The notes under the pieces: generated by a model
The model's database searches: none
Seen by the model: only the letters and a program-made list of their open reading frames with translations
Told to the model about the DNA's origin: nothing
DNA from: Calothrix anomala FACHB-343
Lineage (GTDB): Bacteria; Cyanobacteriota; Cyanobacteriia; Cyanobacteriales; Nostocaceae
Reading direction: 5' to 3'
DNA length: 47,345 nucleotides
NCBI RefSeq assembly: GCF_014696435.1
Contig: NZ_JACJQG010000077.1
Location: 1 to 47,345 of the forward strand
In this document: positions 1-8,948 of the stretch, piece after piece
Numbering within the stretch: the first letter of the stretch is position 1
How the letters are laid out: each line of letters starts with the position of its first letter
Made by a program: the position numbers and the translations under genes

Positions 1-22
1 TGGGATATGCTTTACTCATGTT

Positions 23-77
23 GCTCTCTCGGTGCTGTCTACTATCTATTCACAGCGTATACCGAGAGAGCTTTTTT
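23..77 (+). terminator. Perfect 11-bp hairpin followed by T6
   Basis: Arms GCTCTCTCGGT (23-33) and ACCGAGAGAGC (61-71) are perfectly complementary and are followed by six T. The 27-nt loop is long for a simple terminator. It could end a plus-strand transcript entering from the left, or be an insertion-sequence end. It lies about 30 bp beyond the stop of the convergent Rieske gene. Confidence 0.45.
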
Positions 78-106
78 ACAATCTGTCCGACTTTTCAAAC
101 ATCCTC

Positions 107-541
107 TTAGAGAGGTTTGACTAAGAAACGATTGTTCTCGATTTTAGCTTCAAAAGGTTTTAGCCCTCGTTCTGCTGGGCCTTTAACCACTTTCCCATTA
201 GTAGCAAATTCAGAACCATGACAAGGACAGACAAAACGCTGCTTTTCTTGTTTCCAATCAACTACACAATTTCTATGAGCACATAGAGGGCTGACAGCGA
301 CTAATTTTTTATTAGCGCTATTTCTGACAATAAGAAGCTTATCAGTCAATACTTTCCCATGTTCATCTAAAATACTGGTAGGGCCGACAACAGGCTCAAA
401 ACCATCAGTTCTGGGTTTAGCTTGCTTGATAGAGTTATTAGATTGTTGTCCAAAAGCGGCGATCGCAGTACCGAAAGTAGAAGCAAAACTGGCTGCAAAA
501 AATAGCAATCTTCGGCGCGTAGCAGAAAAAGGAAAAGTCAA
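107..541 (-). CDS. Exported Rieske [2Fe-2S] domain protein
   Basis: Small 144-residue protein. The N-terminus has a twin-arginine-like stretch (RRRLLF near residue 9) and a hydrophobic segment to about residue 31, suggesting export through Tat with folding of the cofactor in the cytoplasm. The Rieske motif is complete: C87-x-H89 and C105-x-x-H108 as cluster ligands, with C92 and C107 as the usual disulfide pair. The family binds a [2Fe-2S] cluster for electron transfer; the partner here is unknown. It is too short to be the cytochrome b6f Rieske protein, which has a longer hinge. The start is TTG, with AGAGG about 6 nt upstream and no other in-frame start; the upstream frame closes seven codons earlier. 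It stands alone, with a dispersed repeat just upstream. Confidence 0.85.
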   Translation of the reverse strand: MTFPFSATRRRLLFFAASFASTFGTAIAAFGQQSNNSIKQAKPRTDGFEPVVGPTSILDEHGKVLTDKLLIVRNSANKKLVAVSPLCAHRNCVVDWKQEKQRFVCPCHGSEFATNGKVVKGPAERGLKPFEAKIENNRFLVKPL

Positions 542-576
542 GATATTACCTCTTTAGTTCAGGAATTCAGGAGCAA

Positions 577-683
577 ATACAGCATATTTCAGGTAAATGA
601 GGTAAGCGCTTCGGGGCATGGCAGTGCCAATGCCCCTACAATCAACGATTATCTGTAACTCACCAACTTGCAATTCGCTGTAA
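577..683. repeat. MITE-like dispersed repeat, copy 1
   Basis: About 107 bp bounded by TACAGCA and an inverted GCTGTAA end. Its interior (GGGGCATGGCAGTGCC, then CCCCTACAATCAACGAT) is nearly the reverse complement of the segment at 31540-31646. Two copies in opposite orientation with imperfect terminal inverted repeats and no coding capacity are what a small non-autonomous element would look like. Confidence 0.7.
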
Positions 684-727
684 TTCGTAATTCATAATTC
701 ATAATAAAAATTACGAATTACCAATTA

Positions 728-1399
728 CTAAGCAGCAACAGGAGTAGGTTTAGCAAACCTTGCATATCGCTCGATATAGAACTCTTTAGAATGAGCGATC
801 GCCTTCACAGATGGACGTTCTTTTAGAGCGTGTTTCCACTGTTTTACACGAGCAAATTCCGCAGGTATACCAAAACCACGATACTCCTTAAGTGCAGGCC
901 AGCGTTCAAACCAAGGGAAAAATGTGAAATCAACCAAACTAATAGATTCACCAAACCAATAGGGGCCATTTTGAGAGAGTTTCCCTAAAGCTTCAGTTTC
1001 AATAAATTCTAGATGTTTGTACAGTTCTTGTTTGGCTTCTTCTTACTTTTGAGTATCTGTACTGCGTAACAGAGTAGAAAAAGCTGGTACTAATCTTGTA
1101 TTAGCAAAATCAATCCAAATTCGAGCTTGTGCTTTAGCAATGGGATCGCTAGGTAAAAGTGGTGGATTAGGGAATACCTCATCTAAATATTCATTAATTA
1201 CCGCCGATTCCCACACTCGATTTTCACCATGTGTAATTGCAGGTACTTTGCCATAGGGAGAAACTTTTGTAAAACCCTCTGGCTTATTCTGCAAATCAAT
1301 TTCAATCAAATCAAAATCAATGCCCTTTTCTTGCAAAACTAGGCGTGTACGGTGAGCATAAGGACAAACAACTGCACTATAAATCTTAATGTCCGCCAT
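728..1399 (-). pseudogene. Glutathione S-transferase, interrupted by one in-frame stop
   Basis: The first half (1399 to 1043) encodes a thioredoxin-fold N-domain with [10 protein letters not shown] at the glutathione/active-site position, the PYGKVPAI cis-proline motif and [11 protein letters not shown], the usual GSH-binding ES pair. It stops at TAA, 1043-1045. The same frame resumes at once (codons EEAKQEL...) and runs to 728, giving the all-helical C-domain. Read through, the protein is about 223 residues, a normal GST length. There is no frameshift, only one nonsense codon. It may be a recent pseudogene, a sequencing error or suppressed. The nitroreductase gene lies just upstream on the same strand, a plausible detoxification pair. 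Confidence 0.8.
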
Positions 1400-1512
1400 G
1401 TTAATGTTCCTCTATAAATAGGGTTGGTTGCTTGGCATTGTGATAGAGATTTTCTATCTCAAAAATCTCAAAATTTTTGGGATGAATTATTAATTCAAAA
1501 TCCAAAATTGTC

Positions 1513-2118
1513 TTAGCCTTTCAACAAAGGTGAAGTATTTCCCCACTGTCCCGTAAACACAAATTCGCTTAAAGGTTTGCGGGTACGGGGTGCTAATTCG
1601 CGATCGCGTAATCCATCAGGGAGATTCTCTGGATCGCCTGGATAGCCAATTGTCAACACAGTTGCAGGTTCATAATCTGCGGGAATTTGGTATGTTTCTC
1701 TGGCGGTATCTGCGTTAAATCCCCCGATTTGATGAGCAAATAAACCCAGAGATGTCGCCTGGAGAATCAGGTTTTCTATAGCCAGTCCCACATCATGAAA
1801 TGCGTGTCTGTTTGTCTTGCCATCGTCAGTACGAATTTTTGCCACCGAGAGGATCAATACCGGCGCATTTTTCGCCCATCCTTGATTAAACTCCACCAAG
1901 GTACTAAATAAGCGATTGTATTCTGTTACATCCTCTTTGGTTGCAACAATAAAGCTCCAAGGCTGATGATTAAAGGAAGAAGGTGCCCAACGCGCCGCTT
2001 CTAACAAAGAAAGTAGTTTCTCTGGTTCAACAGCGCGATCGCTAAAAGCTCTCGGACTCCAACGACTGCGAATGAAGTCATGAACAGGGTATTCCGTAGG
2101 AGCAAGTTTCTGCGTCAT
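1513..2118 (-). CDS. Nitroreductase family flavoprotein
   Basis: A 201-residue protein of the FMN-dependent nitroreductase fold, which uses NAD(P)H to reduce nitro compounds, quinones or flavins as a homodimer. The N-terminal RSRWSPRAFSDR matches the phosphate-binding arginine segment, and RWAPSSFNHQPWSFI is the typical FMN-contact motif. A C-terminal IGYPGDPENLPDGLRDRE segment ending in RKPLSEFV is characteristic of the family. Length is standard. It begins at ATG and lies 113 bp upstream of the broken GST gene, probably co-transcribed. No substrate can be assigned from sequence. Confidence 0.9.
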   Translation of the reverse strand: MTQKLAPTEYPVHDFIRSRWSPRAFSDRAVEPEKLLSLLEAARWAPSSFNHQPWSFIVATKEDVTEYNRLFSTLVEFNQGWAKNAPVLILSVAKIRTDDGKTNRHAFHDVGLAIENLILQATSLGLFAHQIGGFNADTARETYQIPADYEPATVLTIGYPGDPENLPDGLRDRELAPRTRKPLSEFVFTGQWGNTSPLLKG

Positions 2119-2822
2119 CTGAGTGAATGTCCTGGGTAATGAACTGAATAGATCTACATCACCGATTTATATTTGATTGCTGCTTGCCAAAGGCTTGTAG
2201 CAGTTAAAAAACTTGTTTAGAGAAGAAATACTCAATACTACGGTAAATACGTGTAAGAACCGAATTTTAATTATCCTACTGCATCCATCAGCAGTTAATC
2301 AAGTATCAGGGAATCAAAAACCGATACGTTACGGAATATTGCAATTAATTGCAAGCATGAAACATTTATTCAGGAATTGTGATTTGGAGGGCGATCGCTT
2401 TTTGCAGGAGATTGTCAAAATGCTCTCAGAAACATCAAAGTAAGAAACTCAACACGAGAATTTCTTACTTGATGTGTTTGACTTTTGCTTCGGAACATTG
2501 ATCTTTATGAGGATCTATCTCGTTAGCTCTCGTTTGTCTGTTAAGTGTATAAACGCAGGAAAGCAAACCAATAACTATATAGAGGCATGAAGGGGAAGTT
2601 TCAAATATGTAAGGAAAGTAACTAAGGTTCTGAAATTATTGAGCCTGCCTTCGCACAATATAGCCCAAAATATCAAACTTCTTGGTCTAGATATACAGAA
2701 AGTTGCAATTACACCTTAAGTAGAAGAACCAAAAAATTCTCTGCTTGTTTGCAATACATCAATTTCAGTAAATCTGAGCAGTACCAACACTGTTTATAAC
2801 TTCAATATAGTGTGGAATCAAA
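2119..2822. other. Gene-poor stretch with one strong hairpin
   Basis: No convincing gene here. A 76-codon open frame (2213-2443, TTG start, no clear ribosome site) ends inside a strong hairpin; its last part (GDRFLQEIVKMLSET) could be the 3' remnant of a decayed gene. The rest, to the YW-repeat gene, shows no recognisable structure apart from one HIP1 site. Confidence 0.5.
2432..2475 (+). terminator. Long hairpin, terminator-like
   Basis: ACATCAAAGTAAGAAA pairs with TTTCTTACTTGATGT with one bulged A, and an inner CTC/GAG extends the stem. It overlaps the stop of a short open frame. No clear U-tract follows, so it may instead be a transcript-end stabiliser. Confidence 0.45.
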
Positions 2823-3371
2823 ATGAAAAAGCAAATTTTATTGAGTCTTACTTGTTCTATTTCCATATTCAGTGCTTTGTTGTTTTCTCCTATTGCCCAA
2901 GAAGCTTTTGGACAATCAAGCCTGAAGGCATTACTTCTTTATTGGCACTCAGGAAGAGAAGACAATTTCATTACAACAAAGGAACGAGCAGCAGAGCCGA
3001 ACCGAGGTGGAACAGCAGCAGATATGGGTTATGAATATGCACAAAACGAAGCTTGTGTTCTCTCTAGTTCACAACCTGATACGTCTGCATTAAAGCTGTA
3101 TTGGAGCGAAGAACGACAAGATAACTTTAGTACAGCAACAACAGTAGGACAGAAGAGTGCTGTCGATGCTGGTTACAGATACGTAGGAATTGATGGATAT
3201 GTTTTCACTACCCAAAAACCTGGCACAGTTCCGTTAAATCTTTATTGGAATGCTGGACGAGGAGACAACATGACAACAGCATCAGCAGCAGGAATACAGG
3301 CTGCAAAGGATGCTGGTTACAATTTTGTGCGCACTGAAGGCTATGTCTATCCAGCTAATCAATGTCAGTAA
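2823..3371 (+). CDS. Secreted protein with three YW/DN repeats
   Basis: A 182-residue protein with a Sec signal peptide (lysines, hydrophobic core, cleavage near residue 30 after AFG). The mature part is three units of about 45 residues, each of the form L-YW, a few residues, DN-TT/STA, then A--GY-Y/F, and EGYV or similar. The pattern resembles the short repeats annotated as DUF5648-type in secreted bacterial proteins; I infer a carbohydrate- or surface-binding role but see no catalytic signature. The second and third repeats are closer to each other than to the first. It is followed 45 bp later by a ricin-type lectin of the same three-unit design. No strong ribosome site precedes the ATG. 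Confidence 0.8.
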   Translation: MKKQILLSLTCSISIFSALLFSPIAQEAFGQSSLKALLLYWHSGREDNFITTKERAAEPNRGGTAADMGYEYAQNEACVLSSSQPDTSALKLYWSEERQDNFSTATTVGQKSAVDAGYRYVGIDGYVFTTQKPGTVPLNLYWNAGRGDNMTTASAAGIQAAKDAGYNFVRTEGYVYPANQCQ

Positions 3372-3416
3372 TAAATTTCCAACTTACTCAAGTTCACCAG
3401 TAGTTAAATACAAGTA

Positions 3417-3941
3417 ATGAAAATTAACACGAAAGCTTGTGCAAAGATTATTTCTTTGGTTTCAATTGTAGCGGCTATGCTTCCTATTACTGCTGAAGCA
3501 CAAAGTTCAGAATACTACATTTTGAGAGCAAAGCACAGTGATAAATGCTTCCATGTTGTTGGTGATAGAGGAACTGGAAATGGTGTTCCTATTACTCAAT
3601 ATGAGTGTGTCGATCAACCTAACTTACAGTGGAAACTAGAAAAAGCATCAGGAGAACCTGGATACTACTTTATTAGGTCGAGGTGGAGTGGTAGATGCGC
3701 CCAAGTCGTTGAACTTGTACAGCAAAATGGTGCTGCAATTACCCAGTGGGATTGTGTGAATCAGGACAATGTTAAATGGTCGCTAGATAAACCAGGTAAT
3801 GGCTACTACTTCATTAAAGCTAAACATAGTAATAAATGCGCCCAGGTAGTTGAGCTTTCACAGAACAATGGTGCTGCAATTACTCAGTGGGATTGTGTGA
3901 ATCATGACAATGTTAAATGGAAATTAGAACCTGTATTCTGA
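3417..3941 (+). CDS. Secreted ricin-B-type beta-trefoil lectin
   Basis: A 174-residue protein with a Sec signal peptide (cleavage near residue 28, after AEA) followed by one complete beta-trefoil. Three repeats carry the family hallmarks: KCFHVV/RCAQVV/KCAQVV, then GxxITQ(Y/W)xCV and an aromatic Q-x-W-like end (NLQWKLE, NVKWSLD, NVKWKLE). Ricin-B/CBM13 trefoils bind galactose- or xylose-type sugars. No catalytic domain is fused, so it acts as a free secreted lectin, perhaps in the sheath or exopolysaccharide. Repeats two and three are nearly identical, pointing to recent internal duplication. It sits in a run of exported repeat proteins on the plus strand. Confidence 0.88.
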   Translation: MKINTKACAKIISLVSIVAAMLPITAEAQSSEYYILRAKHSDKCFHVVGDRGTGNGVPITQYECVDQPNLQWKLEKASGEPGYYFIRSRWSGRCAQVVELVQQNGAAITQWDCVNQDNVKWSLDKPGNGYYFIKAKHSNKCAQVVELSQNNGAAITQWDCVNHDNVKWKLEPVF

Positions 3942-4154
3942 TTAAATTGTCAATCTCGCAATCTTGAAGACGAAGAGTTTAGAGTTTTTGCGATAAGTTT
4001 TTGTAAAAATTTTTGGGAGTAGGTGTATAAGCAGGAAGATATCAACCAATTAATCGATAGAAGGTTCAAAGATGGTGAAGACCTACATTCTTTAATCTTT
4101 CACCTAAGAGCTATGTAATTTATCAATTTCTGGGATTTTTCCTGAAAGAATTCT

Positions 4155-4736
4155 ATGAAGAAATTAAACTTCTACAATCGTGTCTTCCATTATCACAGGA
4201 CAAGGCGGAATTTTTTGAAGTCGATGAAAATCGCTGGATTAGGAGCAGTTGGCTTCAGTGCAACAAACTTGTTTTATCCAACTTTAGCCCAAGCGGTTAA
4301 TCGCCAGGATCAATGGCGTTGGTGTAATAAGTGTCAAGTACTACATTTTGCTGGTGGAGATTCTCTTGGGGCTTGCGCTGCTGGTGGTTCGCATAATTCT
4401 GAAGGTAGTGGTAACTATTCTCTGATATTAAATACACCTAATCTGCGCGGTCAATATGGATGGCGTTGGTGTCGTAAATGCCAAGAATTGTTTTTTGCTG
4501 GAGATGGTTCTAGAGGAGTTTGTCCTGCTGGTGGACAACACGATCCTACAGGAAGCTCAGATTATTTGTTGAAGTCGAAAGAAGATTCCCCAGATTATTT
4601 TGGTCAAGCTGAATGGCGATGGTGTCGTAAATGTCAGGCGATCGCTTTTGCTGGTGGAGATTCTCTTGGAGCTTGTGCTGCTGGTGGTTCTCATGACAAC
4701 AGTGGCAGTAGTAACTATATTTTACAAGAAAGATAA
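4155..4736 (+). CDS. Tat-exported protein with three WCxKC repeats
   Basis: A 193-residue protein. The N-terminus has a textbook twin-arginine motif (TRRNFLK near residue 16) followed by a hydrophobic core and an AQA cleavage site near residue 47. The mature part has three units of about 42 residues, each WRWCxKCQ, F-AG, then C-AGG-H, GS--Y. Each unit holds three Cys and one His, a plausible metal site, which would explain export of a folded protein through Tat. I do not know a named function; similar tryptophan/cysteine repeats occur in secreted bacterial and fungal proteins. The first and third units are nearly identical in their GGDSLGACAAGGSH segment. Confidence 0.8.
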   Translation: MKKLNFYNRVFHYHRTRRNFLKSMKIAGLGAVGFSATNLFYPTLAQAVNRQDQWRWCNKCQVLHFAGGDSLGACAAGGSHNSEGSGNYSLILNTPNLRGQYGWRWCRKCQELFFAGDGSRGVCPAGGQHDPTGSSDYLLKSKEDSPDYFGQAEWRWCRKCQAIAFAGGDSLGACAAGGSHDNSGSSNYILQER

Positions 4737-5222
4737 CAGCAGAATTCATCAACTAATAGATTAACTCCAAACTCTCAAGAATGGTTACTGAAGAGTTTGG
4801 CGTTGATGCTTTAGGTGGTCGATGCTGTGAATCAATGGGTAAGGTGGAGGGTAATTTACTTGAGTATAGATTCATTTCCACCACTTGTATTCTTCTTGCT
4901 TGTTTGATTGCGATCGCTCAACCATTGCTAGAACTAATTGTATATTACTTGAATCAAATCTCTCGAAAAAATATTTCTACCTGATTGTATAAAGCTAAAA
5001 ATCTAAACCTATAACTAAATAGAGGGGTTAATGCACTGATATCAACCCCGAGTACACGAACTTTATTCACCATAAATCGCCAAAGTGAATAAAAAGAAAA
5101 AGGTCAACCAATAAGTAAATAGAAACGATAAATTCGCTCATCAGGCAGAATAAATTACTGCTGGCTGAACTACAAATTTAGTTTCTAACAATCAACAACA
5201 TTAACTAGAAGGAGAAACGCAA
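4737..5222. other. Intergenic region before the RTX gene
   Basis: No supported gene. A 67-codon frame at 4781-4984 has one hydrophobic segment but no ribosome site and I do not accept it. GGGGTT and AACCCC around 5024-5050 form a weak hairpin. The end of the region carries AAGGAGAAACGCAA just before the RTX start codon, a good ribosome binding site. Confidence 0.5.
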
Positions 5223-5933
5223 ATGGTAATCAACGGTAGCTCGTATAGCGAGACAATATATGGCACCAACAGTAACAATATTATCTACGGCTACAATGGC
5301 AATGATACTTTGTATGGCTACGACGGCAATGATACTTTGTACGGCGGGAATGACAATGACAGGATTTACGGCGGTTACGGAAGCGACTACTTATATGGTG
5401 ACGCTGGTAACGATTATCTTGATGGTGGCACACCAACTGCCTATGATACTAGTCCTGATTATCTCTACGGTGGAAGCGGTAATGACACCCTCCTTGGAGG
5501 TTATGCCAATGACATTCTTGATGGTGGCTCTGGTAACGATACCCTGTATGGTAATGGAGGTAATGACACCCTCCGAGGTATGAGTGGCAACGATATTCTG
5601 TATGGTGGAGATGGTAGCGATCGCCTTGATGGCTATGCTACTAGCGGTATAGAGTACGATACCCTCACTGGTGGTGCTGGATCTGATACTTTCATCCTTG
5701 GTGGTGGCTGGGGAGTTTCATATCAAGGGCTTGGTTTTGCTACTATTAATGACTGGGATTGGCAGCTAGATTATATCGAAGTTAAAGGTAGTGCTAGTCA
5801 ATATTCTCTCCGCTCAGAAAACTGGTCTGGTGGTTCTGCTCTCGATACGGCGATTTACTTCGGTAATGATTTGATTGGTGTTGTACAAGACTCAACTAAC
5901 GTGAACTTTGCTCGAGACTTCAACTTTGTCTAA
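5223..5933 (+). CDS. RTX-type calcium-binding repeat protein
   Basis: A 236-residue acidic protein. From about residue 15 to 145 it is made of glycine/aspartate nonapeptides of the hemolysin type (GGxGxDxLx; here often YGGxGNDTLYG), which bind Ca2+ in a parallel beta-roll once outside the cell. The C-terminal 80 residues (from GAGSDTFILGG onward) match the conserved tail found after such repeats in cyanobacterial RTX proteins, likely carrying the type I secretion signal; there is no N-terminal signal peptide. No ABC exporter or HlyD gene lies nearby. AAGGAG precedes the ATG. The repeats use YGYNGNDT variants poorer in glycine at the start. Confidence 0.88.
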   Translation: MVINGSSYSETIYGTNSNNIIYGYNGNDTLYGYDGNDTLYGGNDNDRIYGGYGSDYLYGDAGNDYLDGGTPTAYDTSPDYLYGGSGNDTLLGGYANDILDGGSGNDTLYGNGGNDTLRGMSGNDILYGGDGSDRLDGYATSGIEYDTLTGGAGSDTFILGGGWGVSYQGLGFATINDWDWQLDYIEVKGSASQYSLRSENWSGGSALDTAIYFGNDLIGVVQDSTNVNFARDFNFV

Positions 5934-6420
5934 ATAGCAATATCTTCACCAAGATTGTATTAATTAGAGAAGTCTGCGATCGCATTCAACACAAGCAATC
6001 TGGCTAATGCAATCTTGGAGCAAACAAGGCTGTTAGTAACACAAACTAGTTTGTCATAGCTGAACGGGTAGGACATTTATATGTCCTACTTTTAATTTAA
6101 GAGCATACCAAAATAATTCCAGAAAAAGCTGCAATAAATTAACTTAGTAATTTGGAGAAAAACTGATGAAACTTGAATTAAAATTTTCTGCGATCGCACC
6201 TTATTCCATAAGCAAAAATACTTATTTTATTGATAAAGCTTGTATATAGCGATCGCATTCAGGAAGGTGCGTTTTCAAACAAAAGTAAAATTTAATACTG
6301 TGCAATTCACTCATAGTTATGGTATATCTGTGCAATATTGACTACATTTACTGACGGTTAATTCTAGATCTGGTGTCACTACAGTAGTACATTCACTATC
6401 TTTCTGTACTTTATCCCTAT
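5934..6420. other. Intergenic region between RTX and tpsB
   Basis: Holds the terminator hairpin, several HIP1 sites and AT-rich sequence upstream of the tpsB start. A short frame begins at an ATG near 6165 (MKLELKFSAIAPYS) but stops after about 28 codons. No gene is supported. Confidence 0.5.
6068..6093 (+). terminator. Rho-independent terminator after the RTX gene
   Basis: GTAGGACAT (6068-6076) and ATGTCCTAC (6081-6089) form a perfect 9-bp stem with a 4-nt loop, followed by TTTT. It lies 135 bp downstream of the RTX stop codon on the same strand. Confidence 0.65.
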
Positions 6421-8205
6421 ATGAAATATTGGCGGTTGTTACAAAGCTTGCTACTCATATATAGCATCAGTATTGTCGATGGAAGTATTGTCAAAGCAAA
6501 AGCGAACTCTGAGAATAAAAGCGATCGCATTCTGCAAATTTTGCATCAAGTTAAAAATCAAACATTAGACTTGACTTTTAAAAAAAATTATGTATCTAAT
6601 CAAATTCCCAGTAAGACAAATGTTTCGGAAACTTCTTTAGCAGAAACGCCCAAACAAGAACCGGAAAGCAAGCCAAAGCAACTGTGTCCAATAGCTAAAA
6701 ATTCAGTTGTAAATCGCATACCCCCAATTGTTGGTAATGTCACAATTAGGGGTAGCAGTATTTTTGATCAAAAAGATTTTGCAGAAGCAGCAAAAAAGCT
6801 TGATTCACAAAATTTAGCATTCCCTAAACAACTGGCGGAAGCAATTATTAAACTCTATTTAGATAAAGGTTATATAACCTCGACTGCAGTTGTTAATCCT
6901 GAGAAAAAAGACGAAATTAAAGTAATTGAAGGTCAGATTAAAGAAATTACAGTTGATGGGAATCAACGGCTAAGTAAATCCTATATTTGTAATCGCATTC
7001 TTCTGGGTATCGGTATTCCACTCAATACAAATCAACTTGAAGACCAGTTAAAGATACTGAGAACCGACCCACTATTTAAAAACGTGGAAGCAACGCTGAT
7101 ACCATCAGGTGAAGATGGTTTAAGTAATTTGCAAATCGTAGTTCAAGAAGCAAATTCTTTTAACAGTAGTTTTACTATTGATAATAACTCACCTCCTAGT
7201 GTCGGTTCCGAAAGAATTGGTGTTGATTTAAACTATCGTAATTTGACGGGAATTGGGGATGAAATCACAGGTTCTTATTATCGTTCTCTGACTGGAGGTT
7301 CGGAAGTATTAAGTTTTACTTATCAAGTAGCAATAAATGCCAAAAATGGGACTTTAACCTTAAGAACAACATTTGATCAAAATAATATTACCCAGTCACC
7401 ATTTGATGAATTAGGAATTCGCGGAAACCAACAAGCTTACGAAATTAGCTATCGTCAGCCATTGGTGAGAAATCCTACAGAAGAATTCGCTTTATCTTTA
7501 GGTTTTGCTTTCCAGGAAGGACAAACTTTTATTTTTAACGAACTCCCCAACCCTTTTGGTATTGGCCCTGATGCGGATGGGGTGAGTCGTACTAGTGTAA
7601 TTAAGTTTAGCCAAGATTATACCAAACGCGATCCTCAAGGAGCTTGGTCAGTGCGATCGCAATTTAATTTTGGGATTGGCTTATTCAATGCTACTATCAA
7701 TGAATCTCCGATTCCTGATGGAAATTTCTTTAGTTGGATCGGACAGGTACAGAGGGTACAACGACTCAGTGAAAATCATTTATTGTTAATATTAGCAGAT
7801 TTACAATTAACACCAGACAGTTTATTACCATCTCAGCAATTTGTGATGGGAGGTAGCCAATCTGTACGAGGTTATCGACAAAATTCTCGCTTCGGTGACA
7901 ATGGATTTCGCTTGAGTATAGAAGATAGAATCACCTTACAACGCGATGCTTCTGCCGCTCCAACAATCCAACTCATTCCCTTTGTTGACTTAGGGGCTGT
8001 TTGGAATAAATCTGATAATCCGAATAAGCTACCTGAACAAACATTTATTGCCAGTGGAGGTTTAGGATTATTATGGAATCAACCTTTAGGAATTGATGGT
8101 TTAAGCTTGCGAATTGATTATGGTTTGCCATTTATTAATTTGAGCGATAAGGGGAATAATTTACAAGACGATGGTTTATATTTTAGTCTTCGTTATCGAC
8201 CGTAA
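6421..8205 (+). CDS. TpsB outer-membrane transporter (ShlB/FhaC type)
   Basis: A 594-residue two-partner-secretion exporter. A signal peptide is followed by a variable linker, two POTRA modules (about residues 105-180, starting VGNVTIRG, and 180-240) and a 16-strand-type beta-barrel. The conserved SVRGYRQNSRFGDNGF segment near residue 481 holds the VRGY motif of the barrel-plugging loop L6, and the protein ends in an aromatic-rich strand (YFSLRYRP) as outer-membrane proteins do. The family takes an unfolded TpsA protein from the periplasm and threads it out. The TpsA with CHAT domain at 8949-15356 is the obvious substrate, encoded on the opposite strand and convergent. The RTX protein upstream is not a usual substrate. 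Confidence 0.93.
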   Translation: MKYWRLLQSLLLIYSISIVDGSIVKAKANSENKSDRILQILHQVKNQTLDLTFKKNYVSNQIPSKTNVSETSLAETPKQEPESKPKQLCPIAKNSVVNRIPPIVGNVTIRGSSIFDQKDFAEAAKKLDSQNLAFPKQLAEAIIKLYLDKGYITSTAVVNPEKKDEIKVIEGQIKEITVDGNQRLSKSYICNRILLGIGIPLNTNQLEDQLKILRTDPLFKNVEATLIPSGEDGLSNLQIVVQEANSFNSSFTIDNNSPPSVGSERIGVDLNYRNLTGIGDEITGSYYRSLTGGSEVLSFTYQVAINAKNGTLTLRTTFDQNNITQSPFDELGIRGNQQAYEISYRQPLVRNPTEEFALSLGFAFQEGQTFIFNELPNPFGIGPDADGVSRTSVIKFSQDYTKRDPQGAWSVRSQFNFGIGLFNATINESPIPDGNFFSWIGQVQRVQRLSENHLLLILADLQLTPDSLLPSQQFVMGGSQSVRGYRQNSRFGDNGFRLSIEDRITLQRDASAAPTIQLIPFVDLGAVWNKSDNPNKLPEQTFIASGGLGLLWNQPLGIDGLSLRIDYGLPFINLSDKGNNLQDDGLYFSLRYRP

Positions 8206-8333
8206 TATTAGACTTTTGACTCTATTGATAAAATTATTCCAATTCCTTGATGCTGGGTTGTAAAATAATACCATTTCTCTAAATCCTAGCTACAGATATT
8301 TCTCCCCCGCTCCCCTACTTTCTATGTGTTGCT

Positions 8334-8552
8334 TTATTTTGGAGAATAGGAACGTTTTAAAACTACCATTACTTTTGAAGTATACTCGAAACCAGCATAA
8401 ACCCTAGTTAAAACAGGTACTACGCTAACTACCTCCCACCCTTCTTTACCCCAATCATTCAAAACTGTATGAAGTGAAGAATCAGCCAAATTTGAGTCAT
8501 TGATATCTTGCTCTGCAATAGCCAGAACATTTGTAATATATTCCCAAGCCAT
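8334..8552 (-). CDS. DUF4177-like small protein
   Basis: A 72-residue cytosolic protein beginning WEY. The pattern WEYITNVL, LNDWGKEGWEVVSVVPV and a final VVLKR strand matches the DUF4177 family, small alpha/beta proteins of unknown function. Start is ATG. It lies between the convergent tpsB and tpsA genes, so it may simply be a neighbour. Immediately upstream is a MITE. Confidence 0.75.
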   Translation of the reverse strand: MAWEYITNVLAIAEQDINDSNLADSSLHTVLNDWGKEGWEVVSVVPVLTRVYAGFEYTSKVMVVLKRSYSPK

Positions 8553-8591
8553 TAGTTACCTCAATTGAAAAGTTTAGGAATCAACAACATA

Positions 8592-8714
8592 TTAGGACTT
8601 ACGCAGTGTCAGATATTTTTCATGCTTTTTGTCAATGGTCAATAGTCCATAGTCCAAATACCTGAATTTTGACCACCCTTGTGAGGGTTTTTGTGTTCGG
8701 TGCGTAAGTCCTAA
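8592..8714. repeat. MITE with perfect 14-bp terminal inverted repeats
   Basis: TTAGGACTTACGCA at 8592-8605 is exactly complementary to TGCGTAAGTCCTAA at 8701-8714. The 123-bp element has no coding capacity and contains heptamer repeats (CAATGGT, CAATAGT, CCATAGT). The ends look like those of transposase-dependent non-autonomous elements seen in Nostocales. Confidence 0.75.
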
Positions 8715-8948
8715 ATATAGCTCTCACATCTACCCAGGTGAGGGTTTTTTGCGATCGGTTTATCGGTACAAAATCATCTTTAAATTTTTAAAACATGTTT
8801 TAATACTAATTCAAATAATATTTGCGACAAATAAATTCTTTGTAGGGAACATCCACAATCTTTCGGTATCTCAAATTATCTTACTGGTGCCGTGCCCCTA
8901 CCCATCTGTCGCATTCTTTTTTCAAAATGGTATAATTGAGTGAAAATT
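8715..8948. other. Intergenic, no gene seen
   Basis: AT-rich sequence with a GTGAGGGTTTTTTG run and a GTAGGGA/GCCCCTAC pair (about 8842-8902) typical of dispersed Nostocales repeats. A 64-codon frame at 8749 has no supporting features. Confidence 0.4.

Noticed and set aside
2213-2443. 76-codon open frame on the plus strand
   Set aside because: TTG start, no ribosome site, no recognisable family; kept only as a possible remnant because it ends in a hairpin.
4781-4984. 67-codon frame with one hydrophobic segment
   Set aside because: No ribosome site and no family resemblance; composition not convincing.
5260-5583. 107-codon frame inside the RTX gene
   Set aside because: Methionine/threonine-rich shadow of the glycine-aspartate repeats in another frame.
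8749-8943. 64-codon frame near the tpsA end
   Set aside because: Lies in AT-rich repeat-derived sequence, no supporting signal.
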